Assembly: GCF_027580225.2 (NCBI RefSeq)
Contig: NC_073341.2
Location: 15,436,501 to 15,500,500, forward strand
DNA from: Misgurnus anguillicaudatus
Taxonomy: Eukaryota; Chordata; Actinopteri; Cypriniformes; Cobitidae
Length of the DNA stretch: 64,000 nucleotides
Reading direction: 5' to 3'
Below the pieces are notes generated by a model. That model saw only the letters and a list, made by a program, of their open reading frames with translations, ran no database searches and was not told where the DNA came from. Positions 47,186-59,525 of this stretch are shown here, piece after piece. The stretch's first letter is position 1. Each line of letters starts with the position of its first letter. Position numbers and translations under genes: made by a program.

Positions 47186-48376
47186 CTGGCTAGAACAAAG
47201 TTTAATAATAATCGAGTGCTCGTATCGCGTTAAGAATAAATGAGAAAGCAATAGTGACGTTACACAAGTATAGTTTTATTAACTTTTACCTCGCGCCAAA
47301 ACAATAACAACACAAAAGACACTAAATATGAATAAAAAAAACAAGTACTGTACTAGTTTGATCATGACACCAAATATATAGGAGCTATATCACACTCCTA
47401 CTCGAGCGATATTGCTTAAATATGTATATACACACAAAGTGCCCTTCATAAATATTGGGATATGTTATTATATATGTAAAAGTGTATTTTAGTGTATTTC
47501 AGGGCCAAATATAATGGGACAGTTCGCTTAAAAGTTGTTTTATGGACGTGAATTGTGTACATGATGTGTGTTTACAGCCACAGCGTCCAAATGCCAAACT
47601 TCAACTTTAGATCACAACATGCTTCATATATGAGGAAATTATTTAACAAATACAAAATGCATGTCCAATACAGCTCAACTGTCCCATTACGTTTGGCCCA
47701 TTTAAACGACTGTAATTCCTAAATCCTAAATTCCTTTTATTTTATATTTTGTGAATGTGCAGTGAGCACTTGTTTTAAACACTTGTACACACAAAGAAAT
47801 TGTTATTGTACATTTGCTGACATTAAAAAATAACATTAAACTTACCACTTGGTGTATTTGCAAAACTATTTAAAGGGTTTTATATATTGTTTTTAAGGTT
47901 AGTGATTGCAAACAATTTCCTTAAAAATGTTGAAAGTTAGTCAATGAAATGTGTTTATTTAAATGTAGCTAAAATAAATTGATTGCAACCACTTACCTTA
48001 AAAAAAAATATTAAATTCAATTAATAATTTTTCATCAGTCATAAATAAATAATATACGAGAATGTAGCACAATTAAATATGGCAGAAATTACTAAGCTTT
48101 TTTATACTAGGGTTACTAAATAAAATTAAGTTCAACACATTTTTTTTGTTTAAATGTAGCTTAAATAAATTGATTGCAACCGCTTACCTTAAAAAAAATT
48201 ATTAAATTGAATGAATCATTTTTTTCAGTGTACATATACAAGTTATATCCAGATAATGAGATGAGTGGCAGGATAATACACATTGTATCCTTTACACGTT
48301 TCTTGTCTTCTATTCAGTGTTCCTTAACTGGGCACTGCTATACAACACCTTTACTCTAATCTATAATGATTAGGTG
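47186..48376. repeat. Non-coding with MITE half-copies
   Basis: 47440-47710 has ends resembling a Tc1-type MITE (GTGCCCTTCATAAATATTGG; AACTGTCCCATTACGTTTGG). 47955-48037 and 48130-48232 are copies of the CACTGAAAAAAATGATTCA MITE seen at 15343. No gene. Confidence 0.5.
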
Positions 48377-48380
48377 TTAA

Positions 48381-48596
48381 AGGCGGAGTCCACGATGTTT
48401 GAAAAACGCGTTGGAAAAGGAGACGGGCCGACTACCAAAACACACTTATAGCCAATCAAATCAAATCAAATGCCGGGTTGCGTATGTGTGGGGCGGGTCT
48501 ATCAACAGAAGGTCCAGATTCTATTGGGGTAGGGGCGTGTTTGTTTAGGTGATTTCAAATATCAACATTGGCTTTCAAACATCATGGACTCCGCCT
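48381..48596. mobile_element. 216 bp MITE with TTAA target duplication
   Basis: The ends AGGCGGAGTCCACGATGTTT and its inverse are near-perfect over about 25 bp. TTAA flanks both sides (48377-48380 and 48597-48600). A TTAA target site points to the piggyBac or Kolobok superfamilies. Non-coding. Confidence 0.8.
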
Positions 48597-48600
48597 TTAA

Positions 48601-49080
48601 TGTAGATTAGAAGTTCTCCCGTTCTCTCTCTCTCATCTCTGCCATGTCTATTTAACATGCGGGGGCGCTCCCGCGTCTTCTCGCGGTTCTGAGGCATGTG
48701 TTGACTTTTCTCGGGCTGCGTAGACTCATCGGTAGATTAAACTGAGCGCAAGGTGACATAAAACTTTTACGCGTCATGCAAATTTGCGGTAAAAACCCGT
48801 TCGCGCATTCCGTAGTTTTATCACGCGGCCCACACATGCGCGACTACTTCGTATTTCTTTGGCGCTAAACGATCTGCTCAGTTAACACAGTATTTGAGTT
48901 CTCCTCCATGTGTCTCTATGCAACTGACTGTATGGGGCGGAGCCACGTAACCTCACACGCAGTAGTATGTTTTAAAGGGAAAGTATTAACAGGATTAAAA
49001 ACTGAAATAACCGACATGATAAAATAAGGTCGGTTAACGTTTCTGAATTTCGGTTTCGGTTATTTTTCGATTAATAGTGC
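48601..49080. other. Right part of the 8.6 kb element
   Basis: GC-richer non-coding DNA (48650-48860), then sequence leading into the right terminus. No gene. Confidence 0.35.
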
Positions 49081-49095
49081 AGCCCTAATAGGAAT

Positions 49096-49947
49096 GTTGT
49101 CATATTCTTGTCTAATACAGACTTCTAGTTGCTCAACTGTCTTAGGTCTTCTTTGTCGCATCTTCCTCTTTATGATGCACCAAATGTTTTCTATGGGTGA
49201 AAGATCTGGACTGCAGGCTGGCCATTTCAGTACTCAGATCCTTCTTTTACGCAGCCATGATGTTGTAATTGATGCAGTATGTGGTCTGGCATTGTCATGT
49301 TGGAAAATGCAAGGTCTTCGCTGAAAGAGATGACGTCTGAATGGGATCATATGTATCTAGAACTTGGATAAACCTTTCAGCATTGATGGTGCCTTTCCAG
49401 ATGTGTAAGCTGCCCATGCCACACGCACTCATGCAACCCCAAACCATCAGAGATGCAGGCTTCTGAACTTAGCGCTAATAACAACTTGGGTTGTCATTGT
49501 CCTCTTCAGTCTGGATGAAATGGTATCCCAGTTTACCAAAAAGAACTTCAAATTTTGATTCGTCTGACCACAGAACAGTTTTTCACTTTGCCAAAGTCCA
49601 TTTTAAATGAGCCTTGCCCAGAGAAAACGCCTCTGCTTCTGGATCATGTTTAGATATGGCTTCTTGTTTGACCTATAGAGTTTTAGCTGGCAATGGCGAA
49701 TGACACTGTGAATTGTGTTCACTGACAATGTTTTCTGGAAGTATTCCAGAGCCCATGTTGTGATTTCCATTACAGTAGCATTCCTGTATGTGATGCAGTG
49801 CCGTCTAAGAGCCCGAAGATCACAGGCATCCAGTATGGTTTTCCGGCCTTGACCCTTACGCACAGAGATTGTTCCAGATTCTCTAAACCTTTGAATGATA
49901 TTTTGCACTGTAGATGATGATAACTTTAATCTCTTTGCAATTTAAAA
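49096..49947 (-). pseudogene. Tc1-like transposase remnant (right part of the split element)
   Basis: Continuation of the element at 40230. The minus strand encodes an N-terminal HTH part (49908-49603: IIQRFRESGTISVRKGQGRK, RRHCITYRNATVMEIT), then frame-broken sequence toward the C-terminus (GCMSACGMGSLHIWKG about 49460-49400). Upstream of the HTH the similarity stops near 49947 and the expected right inverted repeat is missing, so the element is truncated as well as interrupted. Confidence 0.8.
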
Positions 49948-50060
49948 TAACAGAGATGAGTGCTGGGTCAATTTCTTCTTTATCTAACGTACTGGTACGT
50001 GGTGCTGGGGGCGATCTCTTAAGTGTTCCTCCAATAACGTGTTTGGTTTTTCTCTCCACA
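49948..50060. other. Junction region
   Basis: Short unassigned stretch between the truncated Tc1 and the tandem repeat. Confidence 0.3.
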
Positions 50061-50520
50061 GGCTGCTAACTGGGACACAGAGGATCGATTGTTGGGCCAC
50101 TGATGACACCTCTCCCGCCTTTCCAGCTTGGGGCGTCGTACGGTAGGTATGGTTCAGGTAGGGCTTCCTAGCTCCCTTTCTCCTCCTTTACAGGCTATCG
50201 TTTTTCTAGTGAGTGCTCAGGGTTTTCTCTCTCATCGCAGGCTGCTGGCTGGAACACAGAAAGACAAGTATTCACACTGCTAATGACTCGCTCACCTCTC
50301 CAGCTCGGGACAGCGTACAGTAAGTATGGTACAGGTAGGTTTTACTCGTTCACTTCCTTTCTTCACAGGCTGCTGGCAGAGACACAGAAAGACAGTTATT
50401 CACACTGCTGATGACTCGCTCACCTCTCCAACTCGGGACAGCGTACAGTGAGTACGGTACAGGTAAGTTTTACTCGTTCGCTTTCTTTCTTCACAGGCTG
50501 CTAGCTGGGACACAGAACAT
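50061..50520 (+). repeat. Tandem exon-like repeat, about 128 bp period
   Basis: Four units begin with GGCTGCT at 50061, 50240, 50368 and 50496 (spacings 179, 128, 128). Each is preceded by a pyrimidine tract plus CACAG or CGCAG and contains ACAGTAAGTATGG-like and ACAGGTAGGTTTT-like sequences, so every unit resembles a small exon with an acceptor and a donor. The open content of the units is short and I recognise no protein. Confidence 0.65.
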
Positions 50521-52195
50521 TAATTAATATTCACTGGGGTAGCGTTTCCACGGCAACGCCGCACACAGTAAAACACAAGGGAGACGTCTACAGTACTTCC
50601 CTCTACTCTACTCCACTTTGATAACACTCGTGGTCGATTGTTAGACACTTATGCATTTATTCCGTGGGTTGGGAATGATGGACTTACGGTGACCGTGTTC
50701 TCTCAACTCGACAGATGCCTCGAGACTGTAGGATGATGGGGCGGTGTGAAACAGACCTCCCAGCGACCGCTGCTACTGTCGAGGGGAAGATTTCCATACC
50801 CTCACACCGAGCCGAGCGCTGCCCTCTCTTTTCCGCTTCCTGGACAGGGGCGCCCTTTTGGAGAGGCTTCGGGACAGGTGGGATCTAACTCCGCGCGGAG
50901 GCGCCTTCCTCCTCACACAGTAGATGTTCTGTACATATACACAAGCTAGCGTTAATCTTAGGTTCACTCACACAGTCTCGAGCAGTCGAACTCTTCACCA
51001 CCACTCCACAGAACAACCCAAATCCAAAAGATGGCCGCCGACTATCACCACGGTAAGTATTCACATCCAGGGGCTCGCCCCCAGCATATGCCAGATAGTA
51101 AAAGAACTGGTACCCACAGCGTTTCGTTTTCCCACAGCGAGATTGGTGGAGGCTGGGTTTTTCTGACGATACACACAACACAGCAACACACTGCACCACT
51201 TCAAAGTGTATGTCCACAGCAAAACACAGACTCACCCACAGCACTCAAAGTGAACACTTAGGACGCCCCGTCTTCCTCCACTTCATCGGAGTCCGTTAGG
51301 CGAATGTTAACGCGGGCCAGTCGCGTCCACGCCACTGTAGCGGGCCCAAACTCGTCTTCCTCCGGCTCTCCCACCACACTGCTCCGTGGCAGGGCTGTCA
51401 CTCCTTGCACTGAAATCCTTCAATGCAGACAGAGCAAATACACAGCGTAACCACCATCAATAGTGTATACTCACAGTCGCTGTACAATCCTCTCCGATAC
51501 GTTCCTCTTCCTTACACACAGATATATGTTTCCAACAGCACACGGCGAGATGCTTCTTCCTAGTTATGTTACACAATAATTCCTTTAAGTTCTAATTTCT
51601 TCATAGATGTGGTCACTCACTCTAACTCTGTTTTTCTTCTGTTTCGTTTCCGTTTCCAGCGATTTCCTGTCGTCTCCCAGGTACTACGATTCGTTCTGTC
51701 CTCCACAGCCACGCCAGCTCCAGCCTAAGCGACACCAGCAGCAAAGATAAACAGCACACGACAACAGCACCAAACCACAGCACAAAGCAACAGCTTCTTC
51801 GTGGTGCTCCTTTAAATGATCCACAGCATGCCTTCCTTTCACCTCCTGCGGCTCTGTCCTCTTTCCGCTCGCTTCCCAGCGATACCCGGATCAACAAAGC
51901 CTTCGGGCTCTTCAAAAGGTGCGTGTCTTCAGTCCGCCCTTGGCAAAAAGGAGCTTTCCCAGTGTCAATCGCCGCTTTACTTGTGTTCCTGCAGAGCTAT
52001 TTATGTGTCTCATCCTCACACAGCCTCCAATCACAATTTGCTTCTTTAATTCGTTGCACCTGTGGCTCGTAAGGCCCTGATGGTGTTGCCCTTGGAAACC
52101 AGGAAGTATTTGTGTTTTTTAAAATTTGGTCCGGGCAGAAACCATCTTCGGGCGGAACCAAATTTCGCCATTTTAGGTTCACCTTGTGACATATA
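50521..52195. other. GC-rich non-coding region of unknown nature
   Basis: GC-richer than its surroundings, with many CACAG tracts, an AAGATGGCCGCC start-like motif at 51029 followed by CACGGTAAGTATT (donor-like). No frame carries a known domain. It might be the 5' region of a mobile element or a promoter/first-exon fragment of a host gene; I cannot decide between them. Confidence 0.35.
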
Positions 52196-52199
52196 TACA

Positions 52200-52465
52200 C
52201 TGTAAAAAGTGAAACATTGGATTAACTTAATAAAATTGAAGTAACCATTCACAATAAAGATTTTATTGACCTAATGTTCAGAAACTATTTAGTTCAAACT
52301 AATTTTTTGCATTTCATTAAAACTCTTTTCTGAATTTGGTGTAAATCAATATTTTAAACTGGTTTAAAAAAATGTTTTTAACAGACTTGATCTAAATTGA
52401 GTTTTCTTCAATCTAAAATATGTATTCATTGCAAGTAATATGAAAGGCTTCATAATTGGCAAAAT
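52200..52465. mobile_element. MITE-like repeat, second copy
   Basis: About 93% identical by eye to 33722-33986, beginning CACTGTAAAAAGTGAAACAT in the same TATATA context. Only one terminus is recognisable in either copy. Confidence 0.65.
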
Positions 52466-52604
52466 CTAAAAATTGGCATAATAAAATTGGAAGAATATAA
52501 TTACATTTTAAATATATATATATTTTACAATTTTAAATAAATATTATTATTTTAAATATTTTGAGTAGATTGTGGTCCCTTACCATGTAGCGATGTGTGT
52601 TTAA

Positions 52605-52765
52605 ACATGACATGATAATTTATTTAGAGAAAACAACAAAATGCTAGCATTTATTTATTCACCTATTCTAAGCCATTCAGTGTATTGTTTTTTGTGGCTC
52701 TGCCCCATTCAAGTTTCAGCGTCCTGGCACACATTGACCTTTAAAGCCAGGTTCTGGCCCTCTAA
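52605..52765. repeat. Dispersed repeat shared with 20255-20425
   Basis: GACATGATAATTTATTTAGA to AAAGCCAGGTTCTGG. Non-coding. 52466-52604 is AT-rich without features. Confidence 0.6.
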
Positions 52766-52769
52766 CTAT

Positions 52770-54345
52770 TAGGGCCCGAGCACAGAGGAGCAGGCCAGCA
52801 TGGCCTACACCGTGGGTGCAAAGCCCTATTGTTTTTGCTCAGTTTCTTTTACTTTTTCTTCTCCAAAATGAATCACATTTTTGGGGCCTAAACAATGAAA
52901 CTTTGCACACGCGTCAGAAGTGACGAAAATGTACATGTGGTATAGGCATCCGAAGTGGGCGTGTAGAAATGGCTCGATAGCGCCTCCTGCAAAATTTCAA
53001 GAGAACAGCTCTCCCGCTACGAAAAACTTAAGATACAAATTTTGGTAGGGTCATCTATCACCTCAAGACCTACAAAAAAGCGATTTCCAGGCTTCGTACT
53101 TTAACAAACTCCTCCTAGAGATTTTTTCAGATCATCATCATATTTGGTCAGTCTCATCTAAAGGCCCTTGTGATGTTAAATTGCTGAGCTTTTGACTTTT
53201 CGTTGGAGGGTGTGTCCGTGGCGGCCTGACAAATTTCACAATGTTCGCATGAAACAGGAAGTTGTTATAACTCAGGCATACAATGTCCAATCTACCCCAA
53301 GCTTCACATGTTTCATAAGGGTCTTGGCCCGAACACATTTCAATGCCAATATTTAGGTTCCGTCATAGCGCCACCTATAGGTAGCAGGAAATGCCATGTT
53401 TTACGCCGTGATTTACTGCTCTTAGAGATTTAATCAAGTCATCATCATTTTTGGTCAGACTAATCTTAGGGCCTTTGCGATGATAAATTGTGAAGATCTT
53501 GACTTTTCGTTGAAGGGCGTGTCCGTGGCAGCCTGGCAAAGTGTGATGTTTCACCGTGAAACAGGAAGCTGTTGTAATTCAGGCATACATTGTCCAATCT
53601 GCCCCTGACTTCACACGTTTGATAAGGGTCCCGGCCTGAACACATCAATATGGCATAATTCAGTAACAGTAATAGCGCCACCTAGAGGCAGCAGGAAATA
53701 CCATGTTTTACGCTGTGACTTACTGCTCTTAGAGATTTAACCATATCAACATCATATTTCCTCAGTCTAATCCCAAGACCTTTTGTGATGATAAATAGCG
53801 ACGACCTTAACATTTTGTTAAAGGGCGCTTCTGCGGCGACCTCGCAAATTATAGCTAAATTAATCACATTTTTGACAGCCTAAACATGCTCAAAAAGTCA
53901 TGAAACGTTGCACACGTCTAAAATGTGGTGACATTTTTTATTTGAAATAGGCTTCAGAACTGGAGGTGTAAAAATGGCTCGATAGCGCCACCTACAAAAA
54001 CTTGAGAGAGCAAATTTCTGCTTTTCGCCATAAAACAGGAAGTTGTTCTAACTCAGGCTTAAACCATCCAATCTGACCCATACTTCACATGTTTGATAAG
54101 TGTCCTGATCTGAACACATCAACATGGCAATATTCAGAGACAGTTATAGCGCCACCTGTTGCAGCAGAAAATGTAAGGTTTTACACAGTGATTTACTGCT
54201 CTTTGAAATGTATTCAGATCATCATAATATTTGGTCATCATCATATTTGGTCAGACTGATCTTAAGGACTTGCAAAGTTTGATGTTTCACCATGAGAAAG
54301 CTGGTGTAACTCAGGCATACAATGTCCGACCTGTCACAGACTTCA
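52770..54345. repeat. Fish dispersed element with internal tandem units
   Basis: Starts GGGCCCGAGCACAGAGGAGC, a common fish repeat start. Contains imperfect units of about 306 bp: TTTTACGCCGTGATTTACTG at 53400, TTTTACGCTGTGACTTACTG at 53706 and a diverged one at 54180, with a partial unit from about 53095. Each carries TAGCGCCACCTA and GAAACAGGAAG. No open frame. Short minus frames in parallel positions are by-products of the repeat. Confidence 0.6.
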
Positions 54346-55543
54346 TGGGCTGTATCTTACACCTGGCGCAATGTGCGACGCAAGTGTTTTTTGCTAGTTT
54401 CAACCCGGCGCAATGACCATTTTCACATTTAGTGCCACGTTGTTTAAATAGCAAATGCATTTGCGCCCATTTTTGCACCCATGGTCGTTCTGATATAAAA
54501 ACGAGGTGTGTTCAGGCGCATTCTTGCCGCGTTGCTATTTTTGAGGCAACTAAAATAGACTGCGCCATTGACCAACAAAAATCTGGTCTAAAGTCTATGG
54601 CACAATAGTGTTTTTTGTTATTTAATAAGCGCGTTAGAAATATGCGCCTATAAACAGGACGACAACGTGGGTTTGCTTATCACACACATGAATGCGCAGC
54701 AGCACAAAAACGCTTTTAAATATGAAAAATTAAAGCATTTAAATTTAAAAGATTATTATTGAGTCTCTTGGACATAAATGAGGACTGATTATGAGACTTT
54801 AGAAGGCGTAAAGAGCTGCTTCACCTGCAGCCTGGTAAGTAAATAAATGCTTTTCTTTAAACAAATGCATCTGTTTTTAAATGTTTTTTTTAAATGCTAC
54901 CTCACAGATGTATGATCAATGAGAAACATTTTTAAGTAATGCTTAAAAAAAACGAATGGCGCTGTCCAAGTGCTGAACCTTGCAGAGAGCCATTTGTAAA
55001 TTCTTTATCTCCTGTTTGTTACAAATAAAGTATTTTTAAAGTACAAACATTTTCTTACATACTTGTAAATTATTTTTTGATGATGTTGGATAGCCATACA
55101 TTTACAGCAATTAAAAGCCTGCTTTTTTACTTCCATGACTAAAAGAAAGCGGGTTTTAAAGGTTTTAATAAAAAATAAAAATTCAATACAAGTGAAAAAC
55201 AACACAATTATTTAACATTAATCTTAAACTCGGGATCTTCTTCCTGCGCTTAGGTTTTTCAGTTTACAAAATCCGTCATCTAAATAGGGATTAGACATAA
55301 CGCCAGCGCAACTGGCTTTTAAAGGGGATGAGAGCTGAGACTCTCATTGGTTTATTGCACGTTACTCCCAAAACACACCCATTACTCATTAAAAGAATAT
55401 GACCAACCCTTTTCGACCGTGCGCTCGGCACACAAACCTTTTTTCCTGTCCTTTAAATTAGCAAAAGTGGATTCAGACACGCCCATTTAGACCGTGCGCT
55501 GTGCCCTTTAGACAATTCACTTAGATCGTTAAAATAGGGCCCT
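54346..55543. mobile_element. DNA element with GGGC(T/C)(G/C)TAT(C/T)TTA ends
   Basis: Left GGGCTGTATCTTACACCTGG, right the inverse of GGGCCCTATTTTAACGATCT, with GGCGCAATG / GCGC-rich subterminal motifs on both sides (CGTGCGCT). No transposase frame. It interrupts the preceding repeat. The target duplication is unclear. Confidence 0.5.
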
Positions 55544-55957
55544 AAGTGTTTGTATTGCACATGCTTAGTTTTTTGGCATTTCATCTTTAAGTAAGGCTAA
55601 TGAGTCCGTGTACGCTTTATTCATTTAATGTCCTATCTGAAATCATGTAAAGAGAAATGGGAAATCTTTTTTTTTTCCGTTTATTTAAAAAAATGGAAAA
55701 TGAGATTATGGCACAAATCAGTTCATAGGTTCTATATTTCATTTATGCCTCTGGTCGGCGCTGAAATGCGCCCCTTATCTGATTGGCTAAACCGCGGCCT
55801 GGCTTCCTTGTGTCAGGCAGAATACGAGTCCTTCAAGTTCGCAACGTAAGGCAGGACTCACTGATAACTCTGCATGATATTTGATGCAGAAATATATTTC
55901 TGAACACATAATTAATGCTGCTGCGTAGCTTTGCTGGTCAAAGTAAAAATTTGTAGT
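55544..55957. other. No gene recognised
   Basis: Non-coding DNA up to the point (about 55958) where homology to units A and B begins. Confidence 0.4.
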
Positions 55958-56399
55958 TGGTTGTAGTTGTTGTGGTAATACCCTTACCATATTTACTTGT
56001 TAAAAACCAGTTTGCCTTTATTTCATATGTGTGATGATATTGATGTTTTATTGAAACAGCTAGTTTAGTTTTATATCAGCATTATGGCAATTGATGTTTC
56101 CTTTAGCTGATCACTTGTTTTCCTCTGACCCATAGGTGTCATTTACACTGGGGACGCTGGGGACATGTCCCCACCACTTTTTAAAATGGCTGATTTTGTC
56201 CCCAGCACTTTTTGAAAGCATTTGGTTAAAATGTTCTGAAAAATCAAGCAATACATGTGCGACTTTAACTGCAAAAATGACTTTCTTACTTAGTAGTTTT
56301 GTTTTGTTTTCAGTAGAAATATCAAAAAATTCTTAAATCAAGATGTATTTTCTTGATAAGCAGAATTATGTAAAAAAATAAGTCTAATTTTTGACAAAT

Positions 56400-57671
56400 A
56401 AAAAAATATCTAAAAATTCTTAAATTAAAGGGACCATTTAAAATATCCGCCAAAAAAAGAAATCTATTCATACTCCACACTCCAAACAGACGGGGGCAGT
56501 ATACCTCCAGAAAGTGAGTTGGTCTATTTTAATTTAGCAGGTGCAAATTTAGCAGCATATATCAAGTTTGATTTACATTAGCAACTAAGTTATCATTAAT
56601 CACAAAAAACACATTCGGTCTCATTAAAATTGCAATGTTTTCCGCTGCGTTTCGTGCGTCCATTTGGTGTTCATTATCATCGAAGACATTTCAAGCTTCT
56701 TAGCGAATGTTACATTTTAGCATCAGCTTGGTAGATAACGGGTGAAAACCGGATCGGATCCGTGGGTAGAGCTAACTATTAAACTCTAACAGCTAAGGAT
56801 GCGCGATAATTTGCATGCGATTGCGCTTCTCGTCAGTGAAGCCGGTTTCTTGATTAAAAGTGAATCGCCATCAGCTGCTTTCAGATGGAGCCACATTTAC
56901 TGCACAAAGCCGTAGTTCATGTACAAGCTGAGCATAGGCTATCGCAATGCCTATTATAAGTGAACTTCTAGCGAAATACTAACAGCATCTTACTTACCAA
57001 TCGAAAAGAAATGTTGTCATTTCGGAGTCGAACCTCATTTCTTTCGTGTCCATTAATGTTAGTCGTCTCCAGCGATGAAAAGCAGTGCCAGTATTTACTC
57101 TGGTTTGGTTCCTTTATTTATCATATTTTATTTGTGATTCTGAGCGCGTTGTTCCCTGCAGCAAATGGTTGTGGTAGTAGTAAATGTCTCTTGCTTTAGC
57201 CATTCTTCCGCTCTCTTCCCTGAACTGAAATACGTCCGAAAACCCTATTGCAAGGCAGGGAGGCATGTCCAAATCGATGGCTGTCCGCACTGCATTTCTC
57301 TGAGCTACCTTCATGCCTCTTAAGTCAACAAGTCAGCTGCCTTAAGTTTTCGGACGCAGCGGTGGTAGTAGTAGAGGGCTGTACTCCCGCATATGCGACT
57401 TATTCGTGTATTGCAGTTTGGCTGGTGGTTATGTGCGTGGCCCGCATACCGCCTCCCATGGTCGAAACTGGTATTACAACACCAGTCGGGCTGTAGCTAG
57501 TAATTTAGCATGCTAATTCAGATTGATATTTCTGCAGCACTATACCTTGTCATTTTTTTAATGACATCTTTGCCCTTATTTCTTCTCATTCTTTTGATGC
57601 GTGTAGCTAATTTTTAAAAATCTTTTACCTCAATTATTACAAATAGCACCTTTAAGGTGTTTTTTCAATTA
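56400..57671. other. Interior of the 3.8 kb element
   Basis: Non-coding. 57230-57362 has inverted ends TACGTCCGAAAAC / GTTTTCGGACGCA, a small DNA element related to the fragment at 17162. No gene. Confidence 0.4.
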
Positions 57672-57865
57672 GCAAAATCTAAGTTTTTAGACCAAAAATA
57701 TCAAATTTAAGTGATTTTGTGCATAAAACAAGCAAGAAAATCTGCCAATGGGGTTTTTGTTTAAGAAAAAATTTCAAGATTTTTTGCTTACCCCATTGGC
57801 AGATTTTTTTTTGCTTGTTTTATGCACAAAATCACTTACATTTGGTCTTTTTTGGTCTAAAAACT
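57672..57865. mobile_element. 194 bp palindromic MITE
   Basis: AAGTGATTTTGTGCATAAAA and CAAGCAAGAAAATCTGCCAA in the left arm are mirrored in the right arm, with a loop of only about 30 bp. Zebrafish-type foldback MITE, non-coding. Confidence 0.75.
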
Positions 57866-57928
57866 AGACTTATTTTCTTAGGTCATTTTGCTCATCAAAA
57901 AAAAGCATCTTAATTTATGAATTTTTTA

Positions 57929-59525
57929 CAGTATTGTTCAAAATAATAGCAGTACAATGTGACTAACCAGAATAATCAAGGTTTTTAATATATTTTTTTA
58001 TTGCTACGTGGCAAACAAGTTACCAGTAGGTTCAGTAGATTCTCAGAAAACAAATGAGACCCAGCATTCATGATATGCACGCTCTTAAGGCTGTGCAATT
58101 GGGCAATTAGTTGAATTAGTTGAAAGGGGTGTGTTCAAATAAATAGCAGTGTGGCATTCAATCACTGAGGTCATCAATTTTGTGAAGAAACAGGTGTGAA
58201 TCAGGTGGCCCCTATTTAAGGATGAAGCCAACACTTGTTGAACATGCATTTGAAAGCTGAGGAAAATGGGTCGTTCAAGACATTGTTCAGAAGAACAGTG
58301 TACTTTGATTAAAAAGTTGATTGGAGAGGGGAAAACCTATAAAGAGGTGCAAAAAATGATAGGCTGTTCAGCTAAACTGATCTCCAATACCTTAAAATGG
58401 AGAGCAAAACCAGAGAGACGTGGAAGAAAACGGAAGACAACCATCAAAATGGATAGAAGAATAACCAGAATGGTAAAGGCTCAGCCAATGATCACCTCCA
58501 GGATGATCAAAGACAGTCTGGAGACCTGTAAGTACTGTGACAGTTAGAAGACGTCTGTGTGAAGCTAATCTATTTTCAAGAATCCCCCGCAAAGTCCCTC
58601 TGTTAAAAAAAAGGCATGTGCAGAGGAGGTTGCAATTTGCCAAAGAACACATCAACTGGCCTAAAGAGAAATGGAGGAACATTTTGTGGACTGATGAGAG
58701 TAAAATTGTTCTTTTTGGGTCCAAGGGCCACAGGCAGTTTGTGAGACGACCCCCAAACTCTGAATTCAAGCCACAGTACACAGTTAAGACAGTGAAGCAT
58801 GGAGGTGCAAGCATCATGATATGGGCATGTTTCTCCTACTATGGTGTTGGGCCTATTTATCGCATACCAGGGATCATGGATCAGTTTGCATATGTTAAAA
58901 TACTTGAAGAGGACATGCCCTTGAAATGGTTGTTTCAACAAGACAATGACCCAAAACACACTAGTAAACGGGAAAAGTCTTGGTTCCAAACCAACAAAAT
59001 TAATGTTATGGAGTGGCCAGCCCAATCTCCAGACCTTAATCCAATTGAGAACTTGTGGGGTGATATCAAAAATGCTGTTTCTGAAGCAAAACCAAGAAAT
59101 GTGAATGAATTGTGGAATGTTGTTAAAGAATCATGGAGTGGAATAACAGCTGAGAGGTGCCACAAGTTGGTTGACTCCATGCCACACAGATGTCAAGCAG
59201 TTTTAAAAAACTGTGGTCATACAACTAAATATTAGTTTAGTGATTCACAGGATTGCTAAATAAAAAATTTTTTTGTACAAATTAGTTTTGAGTTTGTACA
59301 GTCAAAGGTAGACACTGCTATTTTTTTGAACACACCCCTTTCAACTAATTGCCCAATTGCACAGCCTTAAGAGCGTGCATATCATGAATGCTGGGTCTTG
59401 TTTGTTTTCTGAGAATCTACTGAACCTACTGGTAACTTGTTTGCCACGTAGCAATAAAAAATATACTAAAAACCTTGATTATTCTGGTTAGTCACATTAT
59501 ACTGCTATTATTTTGAACAAGACTG
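57929..59525 (+). mobile_element. Tc1/mariner element, 1,597 bp, nearly complete
   Basis: CAGT...ACTG ends with TA on both sides (57927-57928, 59526-59527). Long inverted repeats of about 220 bp (57929-58160 and 59300-59525), containing GCAATTGGGCAATTAGTTGA and GATATGCACGCTCTTAAGGC. It contains a transposase gene that is open except for one frameshift, making it the best preserved element in the window. Confidence 0.9.
58266..59235 (+). pseudogene. Tc1-like transposase, one frameshift from open
   Basis: Would cut and paste the surrounding element by binding its inverted repeats. Starts ATGGGTCGTTCAAGAC (58266). The N-terminal paired-like HTH (EEQCTLIKKLIGEGKTYKEV, ISNTLK) is followed by the basic RRGRKRKT linker typical of Tc1 transposases. 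At about 58523-58527 an extra base moves the frame. The rest (to the stop at 59233) contains LWTDES (first Asp), [10 protein letters not shown] (second Asp) and [10 protein letters not shown] (Glu) with DD34E-type spacing, so all three catalytic residues are intact. Total about 320 residues, slightly shorter than usual (about 340). As it stands it would make a truncated 93-residue DNA-binding fragment. Confidence 0.88.

Larger units (their letters stand above)
40514..49087. mobile_element. 8.6 kb hAT-like composite insertion inside a Tc1-like element
   Basis: Left end AAAGGCTGAACGATTA, right end the inverse of TAGGGCTGCACTATTA, flanked on both sides by a perfect 8 bp ATAGGAAT (40506-40513 and 49088-49095). 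Ends of the TAGGGCTGCACGATTA kind and an 8 bp duplication fit hAT elements. No transposase frame is found inside. The interior is a stack of other repeats (listed separately), so the original element has been enlarged by later insertions or is a non-autonomous carrier. Confidence 0.75.

Noticed and set aside
50746..52049. Several 65-120 codon frames in the GC-rich region
   Set aside because: Overlapping on both strands, compositionally biased, no recognisable domain, and interrupted by splice-like signals.
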